Assembly (NCBI GenBank): GCA_019459455.1
Contig: JAIBEX010000014.1
Span: 62,001-126,000 of the forward strand
Length of the DNA stretch: 64,000 nucleotides
Direction of reading: 5' to 3'
Origin: Weeksellaceae bacterium
Lineage (GTDB): Bacteria > Bacteroidota > Bacteroidia > Flavobacteriales > Weeksellaceae
Shown here in pieces: positions 54,275 to 63,300 of this stretch. The notes under the pieces are model-generated. The model was not told the origin of the DNA. It made no database searches and was given only the letters and a program-made list of their open reading frames with translations. Positions within the stretch are counted from its first letter, which is position 1. Every line of letters starts with the position of its first letter. The translations under genes and the position numbers were made by a program.

Positions 54275-54310
54275 TTGTAAAGTTGTTGAGTTGTTGAGTT
54301 GTGAAGTCGT
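54275..54310. repeat. Octamer tandem repeat (first copy)
   Basis: The plus strand reads a partial unit TTGT then AAAGTTGT, TGAGTTGT, TGAGTTGT, GAAGTCGT: a period-8 array. On the other strand the unit is ACRACTYN. The same unit recurs at 58310-58341. It sits 10 bp upstream of the dipeptidase start. Confidence 0.7.
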
Positions 54311-54370
54311 TATTGTTGAGTACAGTTTGGGATTAGTACGAATGTGAAAACTGTAACTGTAAAAATAAAA

Positions 54371-54396
54371 AAAATGCCCCGCACAGGCAAGGCATT
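54371..54396 (-). terminator. Terminator downstream of the small lipoprotein
   Basis: AATGCC (54373-54378) and GGCATT (54391-54396) enclose a 12-base loop, next to a long A-run on the left. Confidence 0.6.
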
Positions 54397-54442
54397 GGTC
54401 TATTATTAAGCAAATTCCAATGAATTTTAAGAAAACTTCAGT

Positions 54443-54679
54443 TTAAGGTTGAACCTGAGCGGAGTCTTTAGCAAGTGCAGCTTCCGGGGCTGCAGCAGTG
54501 CTGTCCTTTGCAACCGGAGTTACTTCCACGGTCGCATGCTGTGGTGCTCTGGTCTCATGCGCGTCGTAGCGGTCGGCACCTTCCTCAATTCTTAAAACTC
54601 CCTGATTTCCGCCGGCCTGCACCTTTTTACAGCTAACAGCTAATGCGGCCACAGACAATACCAATACCAATTTTTTCAT
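54443..54679 (-). CDS. Small lipoprotein, Ala-rich
   Basis: The 78-residue product runs from the ATG at 54677-54679. The lipoprotein signal (MKKLVLVLSVAALAVSCKK) puts the lipid Cys at 17. The mature part is disordered (GNQGVLRIEEGADRYDAHETRAPQHATVEV, then Ala/Pro/Asp-rich). No domain is known. It lies between the dipeptidase and the THUMP-like methyltransferase, with its own terminator, so it is likely an independent transcript. Confidence 0.68.
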   Translation of the reverse strand: MKKLVLVLSVAALAVSCKKVQAGGNQGVLRIEEGADRYDAHETRAPQHATVEVTPVAKDSTAAAPEAALAKDSAQVQP

Positions 54680-54745
54680 ATCTAATTTTCTTCCTGGATT
54701 ATATGCGGCCAAAATTAAGAAATATTGCGTGTTTTTACAAAACTT

Positions 54746-55894
54746 TTATTTTGATTTCAGAATTATTTTGCCTGCCACCGACTGCGTAAAAATAAGGTAG
54801 CTTGTGCCGCCGTCTAAAACCTTGTACTTTTTTCTGATTTCGTCCGGACTCAACGGATGGTTTTTAGAGACCAAATTATACTTTTCCCCTTTCTTAATAG
54901 ACTTTGCAGCCACAACTTCCACTTGCAAAATTCGGCCCGGAAATTCCTGAAGCAGATTTTCCGAAGTGTAGAAGTGCGTATTCGGGTGCAGTTTTTTCAG
55001 GCTGAATCTTTCAGCTATGAGGTTAAAAGCACCGGATTTAAAGACCGCACTGTTCGGAATATAGAGGTATCGTGCCGGAGCGGAAAATACAGATACTGCG
55101 GAAGCTTCTTCCTCCGGATTGAAAACAAAATCCGGTTCCGCACTTTCCAGATTTACGCAAACCACTTTCGTTTTCCTGTTCTCTGCCTCCAGGTAAACCA
55201 CCAGTTCCTTCACTTCATTTTTAACCGCAATGATTTCAATTTTCGACAAGTTTCGGAGCACGGACCACAGATACGAGATATCAATCAGCGGCGAAAGTTT
55301 GATGATAATTTTGTCAGAAATGGTTAAAAGTCGGTCCTGGATCTCAAGCAAGTTTGGGGTCAGGTCCCCGAGCAGGAATTTCTTATTGTTCTTCCCGTCA
55401 CGCCTGGCCGGATCCAAGTAGACGGTATCAAACCTGTGCGTATTCCATTCAAGAAATGTTTCGAGTGTTTCATTAATGAACGTCGCTTTCCTGCCTAAGA
55501 CACTCCAGTTGTGTTTTACGGTATCGAGAAGTTGTGTATTATGTTCTACCAGAGTGACTTCCTCAAAATGAGAAGAAAGAAACAAGGCATCAATTCCAAA
55601 ACCGCAGGTGAGGTCCAGAAAGCTCTTCCCCTGGAGATTTGTAGCCTTATAGTCAGCAGTAGCCTGCGAAGAAGCCTGTTCAAGGTTCAGGTTGGGTGGA
55701 AAAATGATCCCTTCCTTCACGAGAAAGGGAAATTTCCTGCCTGCCACTTTCCTACCTTTCACCTGCTGGGCAATTTCCTGTATGGTCACCTGTGGAAAGG
55801 GGGTTTTCTTCAGCAACAAAGCGTGCAAATCCGTTTCCAGATTTGCACTGATGAAGTCCTGTACTTCTTTCCTTAGGATAGGTTTTTTCAGCAT
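54746..55894 (-). CDS. SAM-dependent methyltransferase with THUMP-like domain
   Basis: The 382-residue protein starts at ATG 55892-55894 (MLKKPILRKEVQDFISANL). A class I methyltransferase core is seen with SAM motif I FLDLTCGFGIDALFLS and catalytic-type DPARRDG, as in N-methylating enzymes. A C-terminal module (HPLSPDEIRKKYKVLDGGTSYLIFTQ) matches THUMP-like proteins that act on tRNA or rRNA. The base it modifies is unknown. The upstream mutase gene ends 31 bp before it. Confidence 0.85.
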   Translation of the reverse strand: MLKKPILRKEVQDFISANLETDLHALLLKKTPFPQVTIQEIAQQVKGRKVAGRKFPFLVKEGIIFPPNLNLEQASSQATADYKATNLQGKSFLDLTCGFGIDALFLSSHFEEVTLVEHNTQLLDTVKHNWSVLGRKATFINETLETFLEWNTHRFDTVYLDPARRDGKNNKKFLLGDLTPNLLEIQDRLLTISDKIIIKLSPLIDISYLWSVLRNLSKIEIIAVKNEVKELVVYLEAENRKTKVVCVNLESAEPDFVFNPEEEASAVSVFSAPARYLYIPNSAVFKSGAFNLIAERFSLKKLHPNTHFYTSENLLQEFPGRILQVEVVAAKSIKKGEKYNLVSKNHPLSPDEIRKKYKVLDGGTSYLIFTQSVAGKIILKSK

Positions 55895-55925
55895 AATGTT
55901 ACCAAACCTGAGCAATAGGCTTAAG

Positions 55926-57092
55926 CTACTCAAACATTTCGGCCAGACGAACCCTTTTGATTTGGTCGGGTCCATAAAGGTCCTCGGTGTTCTTTGTCTT
56001 TTCCAGTTTTGGATAAAGATTTACTCCGATGAGTTTAATTCTGCCTTCTTCCACCCATTTCTGCTCGGCGACCGCCTGTTCAAAAATCTTTTTCTGTATC
56101 GTCCCGTTTTTCAGCATGGCACAGTAACCTCCTTCTTCCTCGGTTTCAAGGAAAAACTGCCAGGCTTTGTCTGCAAATTGCTGAGTGATTTCTTCCACAT
56201 AATAACTTCCGTTCGCAGCATCATCAAATACATTAATTATGCTTTCATACGCCAGCACAATCTGCTGTTTGAATGAAATCTCTTCAGAAAGTGGATTACC
56301 CTCATCCAGTTTATAGTTGTTTGAAAATACTGCATCGGCACCGCCAATCAATGCTGCTGAAAGTTCTACCGTAGAGCGGATCAGGTTGTTTTCCGGATCA
56401 TTTTTAGACTTGTTCCGAAGGGAACTCTCTGCAAAAATATAAGGAATGCTGTCCATCCCAAATTCTTTGGAAAGCAGGTTGAAGAGGAGTTTGAAAGCCC
56501 GCAGCTTGGCTATTTCGAAAAAATAATTTCCACCTACTGCAAACCTGAAGACCAGTTTGTCAAGAATTTCTGGGCCAAATAATTCCGTAAGGTCCTTTGC
56601 TTTCGCGAGTGCAATTCCCAACTGCTGATAAATTGCAGCCCCTGAGTTCTGGTGCAGGGAAACATCGGCACAAATGTTCCTGTCAAAGGATTTTGCAAGC
56701 AGTTCTTTTCCCAGATTCTCATCAATTTCACCATTCCGATCGTCCGAAAACAGGTCGATGAGTGAATAATAACTGTTTGTTTCAATGGCGGAAATGTGTT
56801 CTGCGAGGTCTTTGTTGTTTATAAAGATTGCTTTTTCTTCCAGATTTTCAACATTTTCATCAAGCAGAAAGGCAATCACATCATCTTCCATGTTTTCCTG
56901 ATAGCGTGCCACCAACTGCGTTGATTCTTCCACTTTGGGAAGGTTCCGTAGGGGCGTGGAGACGGCACTGTAGTATGGTTTCACCAAAATGCCTTCCAGG
57001 TTTTCCTTTTCCAGTACAGCATAGATGTCCTCTGTTTTCAGTTGCTTTTGAACCAGGTTCTCCCAGTCCAGATATGAGGTTTTTGCGAACAT
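55926..57092 (-). CDS. Methylmalonyl-CoA mutase small (beta) subunit
   Basis: The 388-residue protein matches the non-catalytic small subunit (MutA): SAVSTPLRNLPKVE, SVDVSLHQNSGA-like ADVSLHQNSGAAIYQQLGIALAKA, DKLVFRFAVGGNYFFEIAKLRAFKLLF, SIINVFDDAANGSYYVEEIT. Large-subunit B12-binding motifs (DxHxxG) are absent, as expected. What is odd is that the large-subunit gene (mutB) does not follow; the next leftward gene is a methyltransferase. It must lie elsewhere or be lost. It follows ftsB by 25 bp. Confidence 0.9.
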   Translation of the reverse strand: MFAKTSYLDWENLVQKQLKTEDIYAVLEKENLEGILVKPYYSAVSTPLRNLPKVEESTQLVARYQENMEDDVIAFLLDENVENLEEKAIFINNKDLAEHISAIETNSYYSLIDLFSDDRNGEIDENLGKELLAKSFDRNICADVSLHQNSGAAIYQQLGIALAKAKDLTELFGPEILDKLVFRFAVGGNYFFEIAKLRAFKLLFNLLSKEFGMDSIPYIFAESSLRNKSKNDPENNLIRSTVELSAALIGGADAVFSNNYKLDEGNPLSEEISFKQQIVLAYESIINVFDDAANGSYYVEEITQQFADKAWQFFLETEEEGGYCAMLKNGTIQKKIFEQAVAEQKWVEEGRIKLIGVNLYPKLEKTKNTEDLYGPDQIKRVRLAEMFE

Positions 57093-57117
57093 TTCAATTT
57101 TTTAAAGGTGTTTGCGT

Positions 57118-57480
57118 CTAGTTTTCAGTTGACTTTTTTATATGCGTACTGTCCACCACCAGAATGAAGATCTCTTCATTTGGTTTTTTCATAAAATAAT
57201 TTTCCCTTGCATACTTTTCCTTTTCATCCTTGTTGTTCATCAGTTTGCGGTAGAAATCATCATTCTTTTTATATTCCGATTTGTAGTACGCCAGTTGGTC
57301 TTCATATTTGTTGATCTCGCTGTTCATCTCGTTGATCACAAGGAACGAAGTGCTGTCGAAAAAGACCATCCAGACCAGGAAAAGGAAAACAGTCACGAAA
57401 TACTTGTCAATGATGTATTTCCTGAAAAATTTCATAGCCGGTGATTTCGGCTTGATTGGTTTTATTAAATCATCATCCAT
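57118..57480 (-). CDS. Septum formation initiator (FtsB/DivIC)
   Basis: The 120-residue bitopic protein has a cytoplasmic N-terminus (DDDLIKPIKPKSPAMKFFRKYI), one membrane helix (TVFLFLVWMVFFDSTSFLVI) and a coiled coil (MNSEINKYEDQLAYYKSEYKKNDDFY). The FtsB/DivIC end is YARENYFMKKPNEEIFIL. It connects FtsL/FtsQ in the divisome. It lies 2 bp after udk, a gene order common in Bacteroidota, and 25 bp before the mutase subunit. Confidence 0.9.
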   Translation of the reverse strand: MDDDLIKPIKPKSPAMKFFRKYIIDKYFVTVFLFLVWMVFFDSTSFLVINEMNSEINKYEDQLAYYKSEYKKNDDFYRKLMNNKDEKEKYARENYFMKKPNEEIFILVVDSTHIKKSTEN

Positions 57481-57482
57481 GA

Positions 57483-58100
57483 CTAGTGTGTTTTTTTAAG
57501 GGTGTTGTTGATAACCGTTGAAAGAAAATCGATTGCCACGGTATTATGTCTCATGTTCGGTACAATGAGGTCGGCTTCATTCTTTGAAGGTTCTATGAAT
57601 TCCTGGTGCATCGGTTTCAGTGTATTCTGGTACCGGTGCAGCACTTCCTGCAAGTCCCGGCCCCGCTCCTGGGTATCGCGGCGGATTCTCCGGATGAGTC
57701 TTTCGTCGGAATCTGCGTGCACAAAAACCTTAAGGTCGTATTCTTTCAGAAGTTCCGCGTTGGTGAGGACCAAAATACCTTCAACAATCAACACATTCTT
57801 AGGCTCAATCTGGACATGGTCGCCCGTTCTGGAGTGTGTTACAAACGAATACACCGGCTGCTCGATCGGTTCATTGTTTTTAAGCATCTTTACGTGTGCA
57901 AGCAGCAGTTCAAAATCAATGGATTTCGGGTGGTCGTAATTAAGAACCTCCCTCTCTGAAAGCGTAAGATGCTGATTGTCATGATAATAATTGTCCTGAG
58001 AGAGGACATTCACCCCTTCCGTATTCAGTTGCTGCAGAATTTTGTTTACCACGGTCGTTTTTCCTGATCCTGTTCCGCCTGCAATTCCGATAACGAGCAT
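57483..58100 (-). CDS. udk: Uridine kinase
   Basis: The 205-residue P-loop kinase phosphorylates uridine and cytidine in the pyrimidine salvage pathway. Walker A GIAGGTGSGKTTVV is at 5-18, then SQDNYYHD, YDHPKSIDF and ERLIRRIRRDTQERGRD fit the family. It heads the leftward group udk - ftsB - mutase subunit. Its upstream region (58101-58323) holds a large hairpin and no other gene. Confidence 0.95.
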   Translation of the reverse strand: MLVIGIAGGTGSGKTTVVNKILQQLNTEGVNVLSQDNYYHDNQHLTLSEREVLNYDHPKSIDFELLLAHVKMLKNNEPIEQPVYSFVTHSRTGDHVQIEPKNVLIVEGILVLTNAELLKEYDLKVFVHADSDERLIRRIRRDTQERGRDLQEVLHRYQNTLKPMHQEFIEPSKNEADLIVPNMRHNTVAIDFLSTVINNTLKKTH

Positions 58101-58233
58101 ATAGTTTTGTTTTTACAAATATAATATTTTACTTTATTGATTACCGCACGTCCAACGTATTTTTCGGAAAATGAAAACATAATTACAACCTGTTGTGTTA
58201 AAGGAAGCCGGCCGGAAAATTCACCATGCTGGT

Positions 58234-58286
58234 AAGAAAATCCGAAGACCACCTTTAGGGCCGGGGTAAAGGATTCGGATTTTCTT
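58234..58286. repeat. Large hairpin between udk and the S24 repressor gene
   Basis: AAGAAAATCCGAA (58234-58246) and TTCGGATTTTCTT (58274-58286) are perfect 13-base inverted arms. Inside them CCTTTA (58252-58257) pairs with TAAAGG (58267-58272) around a G-rich loop. It lies 38 bp beyond the repressor stop codon, so terminator or mobile-repeat origin are both possible. Confidence 0.7.
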
Positions 58287-58309
58287 TGGGAATCATTTAA
58301 TACGCCTTC

Positions 58310-58341
58310 ACGACTTTACAACTTTACGACTCCACGACTTT
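58310..58341. repeat. Octamer tandem repeat (second copy)
   Basis: Four units, ACGACTTT, ACAACTTT, ACGACTCC, ACGACTTT, run in period 8. The array covers the last five codons and stop codon of the leftward repressor gene. The unit matches the array at 54275-54310 read on the opposite strand. Confidence 0.75.
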
Positions 58342-59103
58342 CACCACCTTCCCCAGTTCCCGGATCTCCCTCCTGATATCAAACAGCAGCTCCCTTACCG
58401 GTTTGCTGTTCACATCTTCCGGCTCGGATGCTGCGGTGGAGATGCTGCAGGCGTATTCCCAGATTTCCAGGATGTCGGAGGACTTCAGCTCATAGGGTTC
58501 GTAAAAGGTATTGTCGGAGGCGACTTTCAGTGTTTTTGCGTTCTTCTCCAGGAGCCTTTTGTACACGATCCCCTCATTTCTCGTGATGAAGATATAGGTC
58601 TTCTTTTTCTTCAGGTCGGCAATGGACTCGGTATATTTCCCGATAATGTAGGTTCCCTCGTTATAGGGCGGCATGGAATCTCCTTCCGCAGGGAAAGCCC
58701 TGTATTTTCCGTTCCTCAGGAAGGGCAGCGAGATCTGCTGCAGGCTTTCAATATACTCCGGGTCGCTGTAGCCCGTCAGGTAACCCATCCGCGCCTTGTG
58801 CGGAATCACCTCGATCCTGTTTTCCCCAGCCGAATCTACGGTTACGGGCAGGACAATCCTGTTGTCCGGGAGCCTCATTATTTTGTCGATGGGGTATTTC
58901 CTGAGGTCCACGGAAACCAGGAGGTCTATGCTCACATGGAAGTATTTGGAGATCCGGAGCAGCAGATCGATGGGCGGCTCGGTAGCCCCGTCTTCATATT
59001 TGGCATACCGGCCGCGGGTGATTGCGAGGCTGTCCGCTGTTTTCTGTTGGGAATCCCCGAGCTGAGCCCGCAGATACCGCATGTTTTCTGATAAAACTGA
59101 CAT
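58324..59103 (-). CDS. LexA-like repressor: XRE helix-turn-helix plus S24 peptidase domain
   Basis: The 259-residue protein has an XRE DNA-binding domain at about 8-65 (NMRYLRAQLGDSQQKTADSLAITRGRYAKYEDG) and an S24/LexA-type domain at about 100-210. The Ser/Lys dyad is Ser143 (EGDSMPP) and Lys182 (IVYKRL), 39 residues apart as in LexA. The scissile position in front of GYLTGY is Met106-Gly107 rather than Ala-Gly. A C-terminal basic helix (PVRELLFDIRREIRELGKVV) is added. It is divergent from two DNA polymerases with an inverted-repeat operator between, so self-cleavage after DNA damage is the likely trigger. Its stop codon lies in an octamer repeat. Confidence 0.88.
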   Translation of the reverse strand: MSVLSENMRYLRAQLGDSQQKTADSLAITRGRYAKYEDGATEPPIDLLLRISKYFHVSIDLLVSVDLRKYPIDKIMRLPDNRIVLPVTVDSAGENRIEVIPHKARMGYLTGYSDPEYIESLQQISLPFLRNGKYRAFPAEGDSMPPYNEGTYIIGKYTESIADLKKKKTYIFITRNEGIVYKRLLEKNAKTLKVASDNTFYEPYELKSSDILEIWEYACSISTAASEPEDVNSKPVRELLFDIRREIRELGKVVKVVES

Positions 59104-59143
59104 TGCTACAATTTATAGCAACAAATATACTTCTTTTTGCTAT
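59103..59143. promoter_or_regulatory. Putative operator between repressor and polymerase genes
   Basis: TTGCTA (59103-59108) and TAGCAA (59116-59121) are inverted across 7 bases, overlapping the repressor start codon region. A further TTGCTAT half-site lies at 59137-59143. The location in a 61-bp divergent gap suits autoregulation by the repressor. Confidence 0.6.
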
Positions 59144-59152
59144 AAAACATAA

Positions 59153-59160
59153 TAGTTTTG
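59153..59160 (+). promoter_or_regulatory. Candidate -7 box for the polymerase operon
   Basis: TAGTTTTG matches TAnnTTTG and ends 4 bp before the ATG at 59165, which predicts a leaderless or very short-leader mRNA. The TTGCTAT half-site is just upstream. Confidence 0.45.
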
Positions 59161-59164
59161 CAGT

Positions 59165-60322
59165 ATGGAAAGAGCGATTGTGCATATGGATCTGGATACC
59201 TTTTTTGTGTCATGCGAACGGCTTCACAATTCAAAACTCGACGGAATCCCTGTGATCATCGGAGGTGGAGACCGTGGCGTGGTGGCCTCCTGTTCCTATG
59301 AAGCCCGCCATTTCGGGGTGCGCTCCGCCATGCCCATCCGCATGGCCCTCCGGCTCTGTCCGCAGGCGAAAGTGGTGCGCGGAGACCATGAAATGTACTC
59401 TGCCCTTTCGCACACGGTGACCGAAATCATCCAGGAAAAAGTACCGCTGCTGGAAAAAGCCAGCATCGATGAATTCTACCTGGATCTTTCCGGTATGGAC
59501 CGCTTTTTCGGCTGCTACCAGTGGACGACGGAAATTGCCGAAGCCGTGACCAAAGAATCCGGGCTGCCCATCAGTTTCGCCCTCTCCACCAACAAAACCG
59601 TCTCCAAGATCGGCACCGGGGAAGCCAAACCCGTGGGCAGGCTGCAGATCCGGGCTCCGGAAGTCAAACCTTTTCTGAACCCGCTCTCCATCCGCAAGAT
59701 TCCCATGGTGGGCGATGTTACCTTCCAGCTCCTTTCCCGCATCGGCATCCGCAACATCCAGACTTTGGCAGAGATGCCCGTGCCCGTGCTTCAGCAAATG
59801 ATCGGCAAGAATGGCGGCGAACTCTGGAAAAAAGCCAACGGCATCGACGAAAACCCCGTCGTTCCTTATTCCGAAAGGAAATCAATCTCCACCGAACGTA
59901 CCTTCACCAACGACACCATGGACCTCCCGGCGCTGCGGGGAATCATTACGGGCATGGCCGAACACCTGGCCTATCAGCTCCGCAAAGAGAAATGGCTTAC
60001 CTCCACGGTCGTACTCAAGATCCGCTATGCCAATTTTGATACCGAGACCAAGCAGTGCCGTGTGGCCTATACCGCCGCCGACCATACCCTGTCGCGCTGC
60101 GCCCTCGACCTTTTCACGAAACTCTATACCCGGCGCATGCGCATCCGGCTCGTTGGCCTCAGGTTTACCGGCCTCGTGCACGGCAACCACCAGATGGACC
60201 TGTTTGAGGATACCGAGGAACTCATGAACCTCTACCAGACCATGGACCGCCTCAAGAACCGTTTCGGAAACACGGCGGTGGGCCGCGCCTCGGGGTTTGA
60301 ATTCGAACCGTTCAAAGGATAA
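59165..60322 (+). CDS. dinB: Y-family DNA polymerase (DNA polymerase IV type)
   Basis: The 385-residue translesion polymerase copies damaged DNA with low fidelity. Catalytic acidic residues are Asp9 (HMDLDTFF) and Asp102-Glu103 (KASIDEFYLDLSG). Steric and finger motifs CSYEARHFGVRSAMP are present, followed by a complete little-finger domain. A clamp-binding motif QMDLF at 343-347 should dock it on the beta sliding clamp. It is followed after 18 bp by a DnaE-type gene and is divergent from a LexA-like repressor. GC content and third-base G/C use are clearly higher than in the rest of the window. Confidence 0.93.
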   Translation: MERAIVHMDLDTFFVSCERLHNSKLDGIPVIIGGGDRGVVASCSYEARHFGVRSAMPIRMALRLCPQAKVVRGDHEMYSALSHTVTEIIQEKVPLLEKASIDEFYLDLSGMDRFFGCYQWTTEIAEAVTKESGLPISFALSTNKTVSKIGTGEAKPVGRLQIRAPEVKPFLNPLSIRKIPMVGDVTFQLLSRIGIRNIQTLAEMPVPVLQQMIGKNGGELWKKANGIDENPVVPYSERKSISTERTFTNDTMDLPALRGIITGMAEHLAYQLRKEKWLTSTVVLKIRYANFDTETKQCRVAYTAADHTLSRCALDLFTKLYTRRMRIRLVGLRFTGLVHGNHQMDLFEDTEELMNLYQTMDRLKNRFGNTAVGRASGFEFEPFKG

Positions 60323-60340
60323 AATATAAATCCGTGTACC

Positions 60341-63300
60341 ATGTTTCTGAACTGTCATACCTTTCACAGCCTGCGTTACGGCACCCTACCGGTGGAAGAA
60401 CTGGTAAGGCAGGCCGCGGAATACGGCGTCACCGAACTCGTGCTTACCGACATCAACACGGTAACGGCCATCTATGATTTCAAAAAGGAATGCGAGGCAC
60501 AGGGCATCAAACCCATCGCGGGGGTGGAGATCCGGAAGGAAAACCAACTGCTGTATATCGCCATTGCCCGCGAACAGAGCGGCATCGGCGAGATCAACCG
60601 CCTGCTTACGGACCACAACTGTTACGGTGCCGACCTGCCCGAAACCGCGCCGGACTTCAGGCACGTCACCGTCATCTATCCGCTCAGCAACCTTCCGGAA
60701 ACCCTCAAACCAAACGAATACATCGGGCTTCGGGAAGAAGAGGTGAACCTCCTCATCCGCCCCGCACTGAAAGCGCTGACCGGCAAAATGGTCATCCTGC
60801 ACCCCGTGACCTTCAGCACCAAAAAAGAATACAACCTGCACCGCGTACTGAGAGCCATTGAGGGCAATACCCTGATTTCAAAACTCACCCCCGCCGACTG
60901 CTGCGCGCCGGATGAGGTCTTTAAACCGGTGGAAGCGCTTTTAGCCAAATTTGAAAGGTATCCGGAGATTGCACAAAATACCCGGAACATCCTGCAGGAC
61001 TGCCACTTCCACTTCGATTTTTCCGCACCGAAGAACAAACAGCATTTCACGGGCAGCCGGGAGGAGGATGAAGCGCTGCTGCGTAAACTGGCTTATGAAG
61101 GCCTGAAGAAAAGATATGCGGAACATGATAAAGCCGCCCTGAAACGGGTAGAAAAGGAACTGGAAGTCATCACCGAACTCAAATTCAGCGGGTACTTCCT
61201 CATCACCTGGGACATTGTTCAGTACAGCACCCGCATGGGGTTTATGCATGTGGGTCGCGGCAGCGGGGCCAACAGCATCGTGAGTTACTGCCTTGGCATC
61301 ACCGACATCTGCCCCATTGAACTGGACCTCTATTTCGAGCGCTTCCTGAACTCACACCGCAAGTCCCCGCCCGATTTCGACATCGACTGGAGCTGGCAGA
61401 ACCGCGATAACATCCTGGAGTACATCTTCAGCCGCTACGGCCGGGACCATGTGGCCTTCTGCGGCACCAATGTGGAATTTAAATACCGCTCCATCTTCCG
61501 CGAGGTGGGCAAGGCTTTCGGTTTACCCAAAGAAGAACTCGACGCCCTGGCCACGAAACCCATGGAAACCCACGACCCGAATGCCGTGGTGCGCCTCGTA
61601 CACCAATACGGGAAACTGCTGGAGAAATTCCCGAACCAGCGGAGCATGCACTCCTGCGGCATCCTGATTTCCGAAGAACCCCTTACGAACTTCACCGCGC
61701 TCGAAATGCCGCCAAAAGGCTTCCCCATCGTACAGTTCGACATGCATGTGGCGGAGGATATCGGCTTTGAGAAATTCGACATCCTTTCCCAGCGCGGCCT
61801 GGGCACCATAAAGGATGCGGTAAACCTCATCCGCAGAAACAAGGGCATCACCGTCGACATCACCGATACTTCCCTCTCCAAGGATGAACCCATGGCCAAT
61901 GAATACCTGAGCCGCGGAAAGACCATTGGCTGTTTCTATATTGAAAGCCCTGCCATGCGGGGCCTGCTGCGGCGGCTGAAATGCGGCGACTACCGGACCC
62001 TCGTCGCCGCCTCCTCCATTATCCGCCCCGGCGTGGCCCAGAGCGGCATGATGCGCGAATACATCTTCCGCCACAACCACCCCGATAAGTTCGAATATTT
62101 CCATCCCGTCTTCGAGGCGCACCTCGGTGACACCTACGGCATTATGGTCTATCAGGAAGACGTCATCAAGATCGCTCTGCATTACGGCGGGGTCTCGGCC
62201 GCGGACGGTGACATCCTGAGGCGCGCCATGAGCGGCAAGACCCGTTCCCTGAAGAAACTTCAGGAAGTAAAGGACCATTTCTTCGAATGCTCGGCCAAAC
62301 AGGGACACCCGGAGCAGCTTTCGCGGGAAGTCTACCGGCAGATTGAGTCCTTTGCCGGTTATTCCTTCTGCAAGGCGCACTCGGCGTCCTATGCGGTGGA
62401 GAGTTACCAGAGCCTCTACCTTAAGGTGTACCACCCCATCGAGTTTATGGTGGCGGCCATCAACAATGGCGGAGGTTTTTACCGTACGGAGGTCTATGTG
62501 CACGAATGCCGCATGGCCGGCGCCGAAATCCTGAATCCGTGTGTAAACCGGAGTGAGGTGGAAACCACGGTATACGGCAGACAGGTTTTTTTGGGACTGA
62601 TGCATATCGAGAAGCTGGAGTCGCGGCTTACGCAGTTCATTCCGGAAGAGCGGAAGAAAAACGGCGGCTATACCTCGCTGGAGAACTTCATCCGCCGCGT
62701 GCCCGTGGGTGTGGAAACCCTTCAGATCCTCATCTTCATCGGCGCCTTCCGTTTTACCGGAAAGCAGAAGAATGAGCTCCTTATCGAAGCGCGCATGCTG
62801 ATGGTGAACTTCAGGCCCGAACACCGTTTCGCCTCTATCTTTGAGGAGCCTGTGCGGGAGTACAGTCTGCCCGAGCTGAAGAGGAGTCCTTTTGAGGATG
62901 TCTTTGACGAGATTGAGATCCTGGGCTTCCCGGTCTCCTGTTCGCCCTTCGACCTCCTGCAGACGCGCTACCGGGGCGATGTGACGGCCTCCGGTTTACT
63001 GCCCCACCATAAGAAGCAGGTGAAGATGCTGGCTTACCTGATCTCGCGCAAGCAGGTGCCCACCAAAAAGGGCACCATGTATTTCGGGACGTGGATCGAT
63101 GCCGAAGGCGAATATTTTGATACGGCGCATTTCCCCGACAACCTGAGGCAGTATCCTTTCCAGGGCGGCGGCTGCTACCTGCTGCTCGGCACGGTGGAAG
63201 TGGATTTTCATTTCCCGACCCTTACCGTCCTGAAGATGGCGAAAATGCCCTTTATTCCCGACCCGCGTTACGCCGCCGACCAAAAGAAACAGTACGAGAT

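Noticed and set aside
59231-59797. 188-codon minus-strand frame inside dinB
   Set aside because: Shadow of the GC-rich polymerase gene with low-complexity His/Gly/Asp translation.
61523-62824. Long open frame (433 codons) on the minus strand inside the DnaE gene
   Set aside because: It is antisense to a clear polymerase. GC-rich genes produce long shadow frames, and the translation has no domain or signal.
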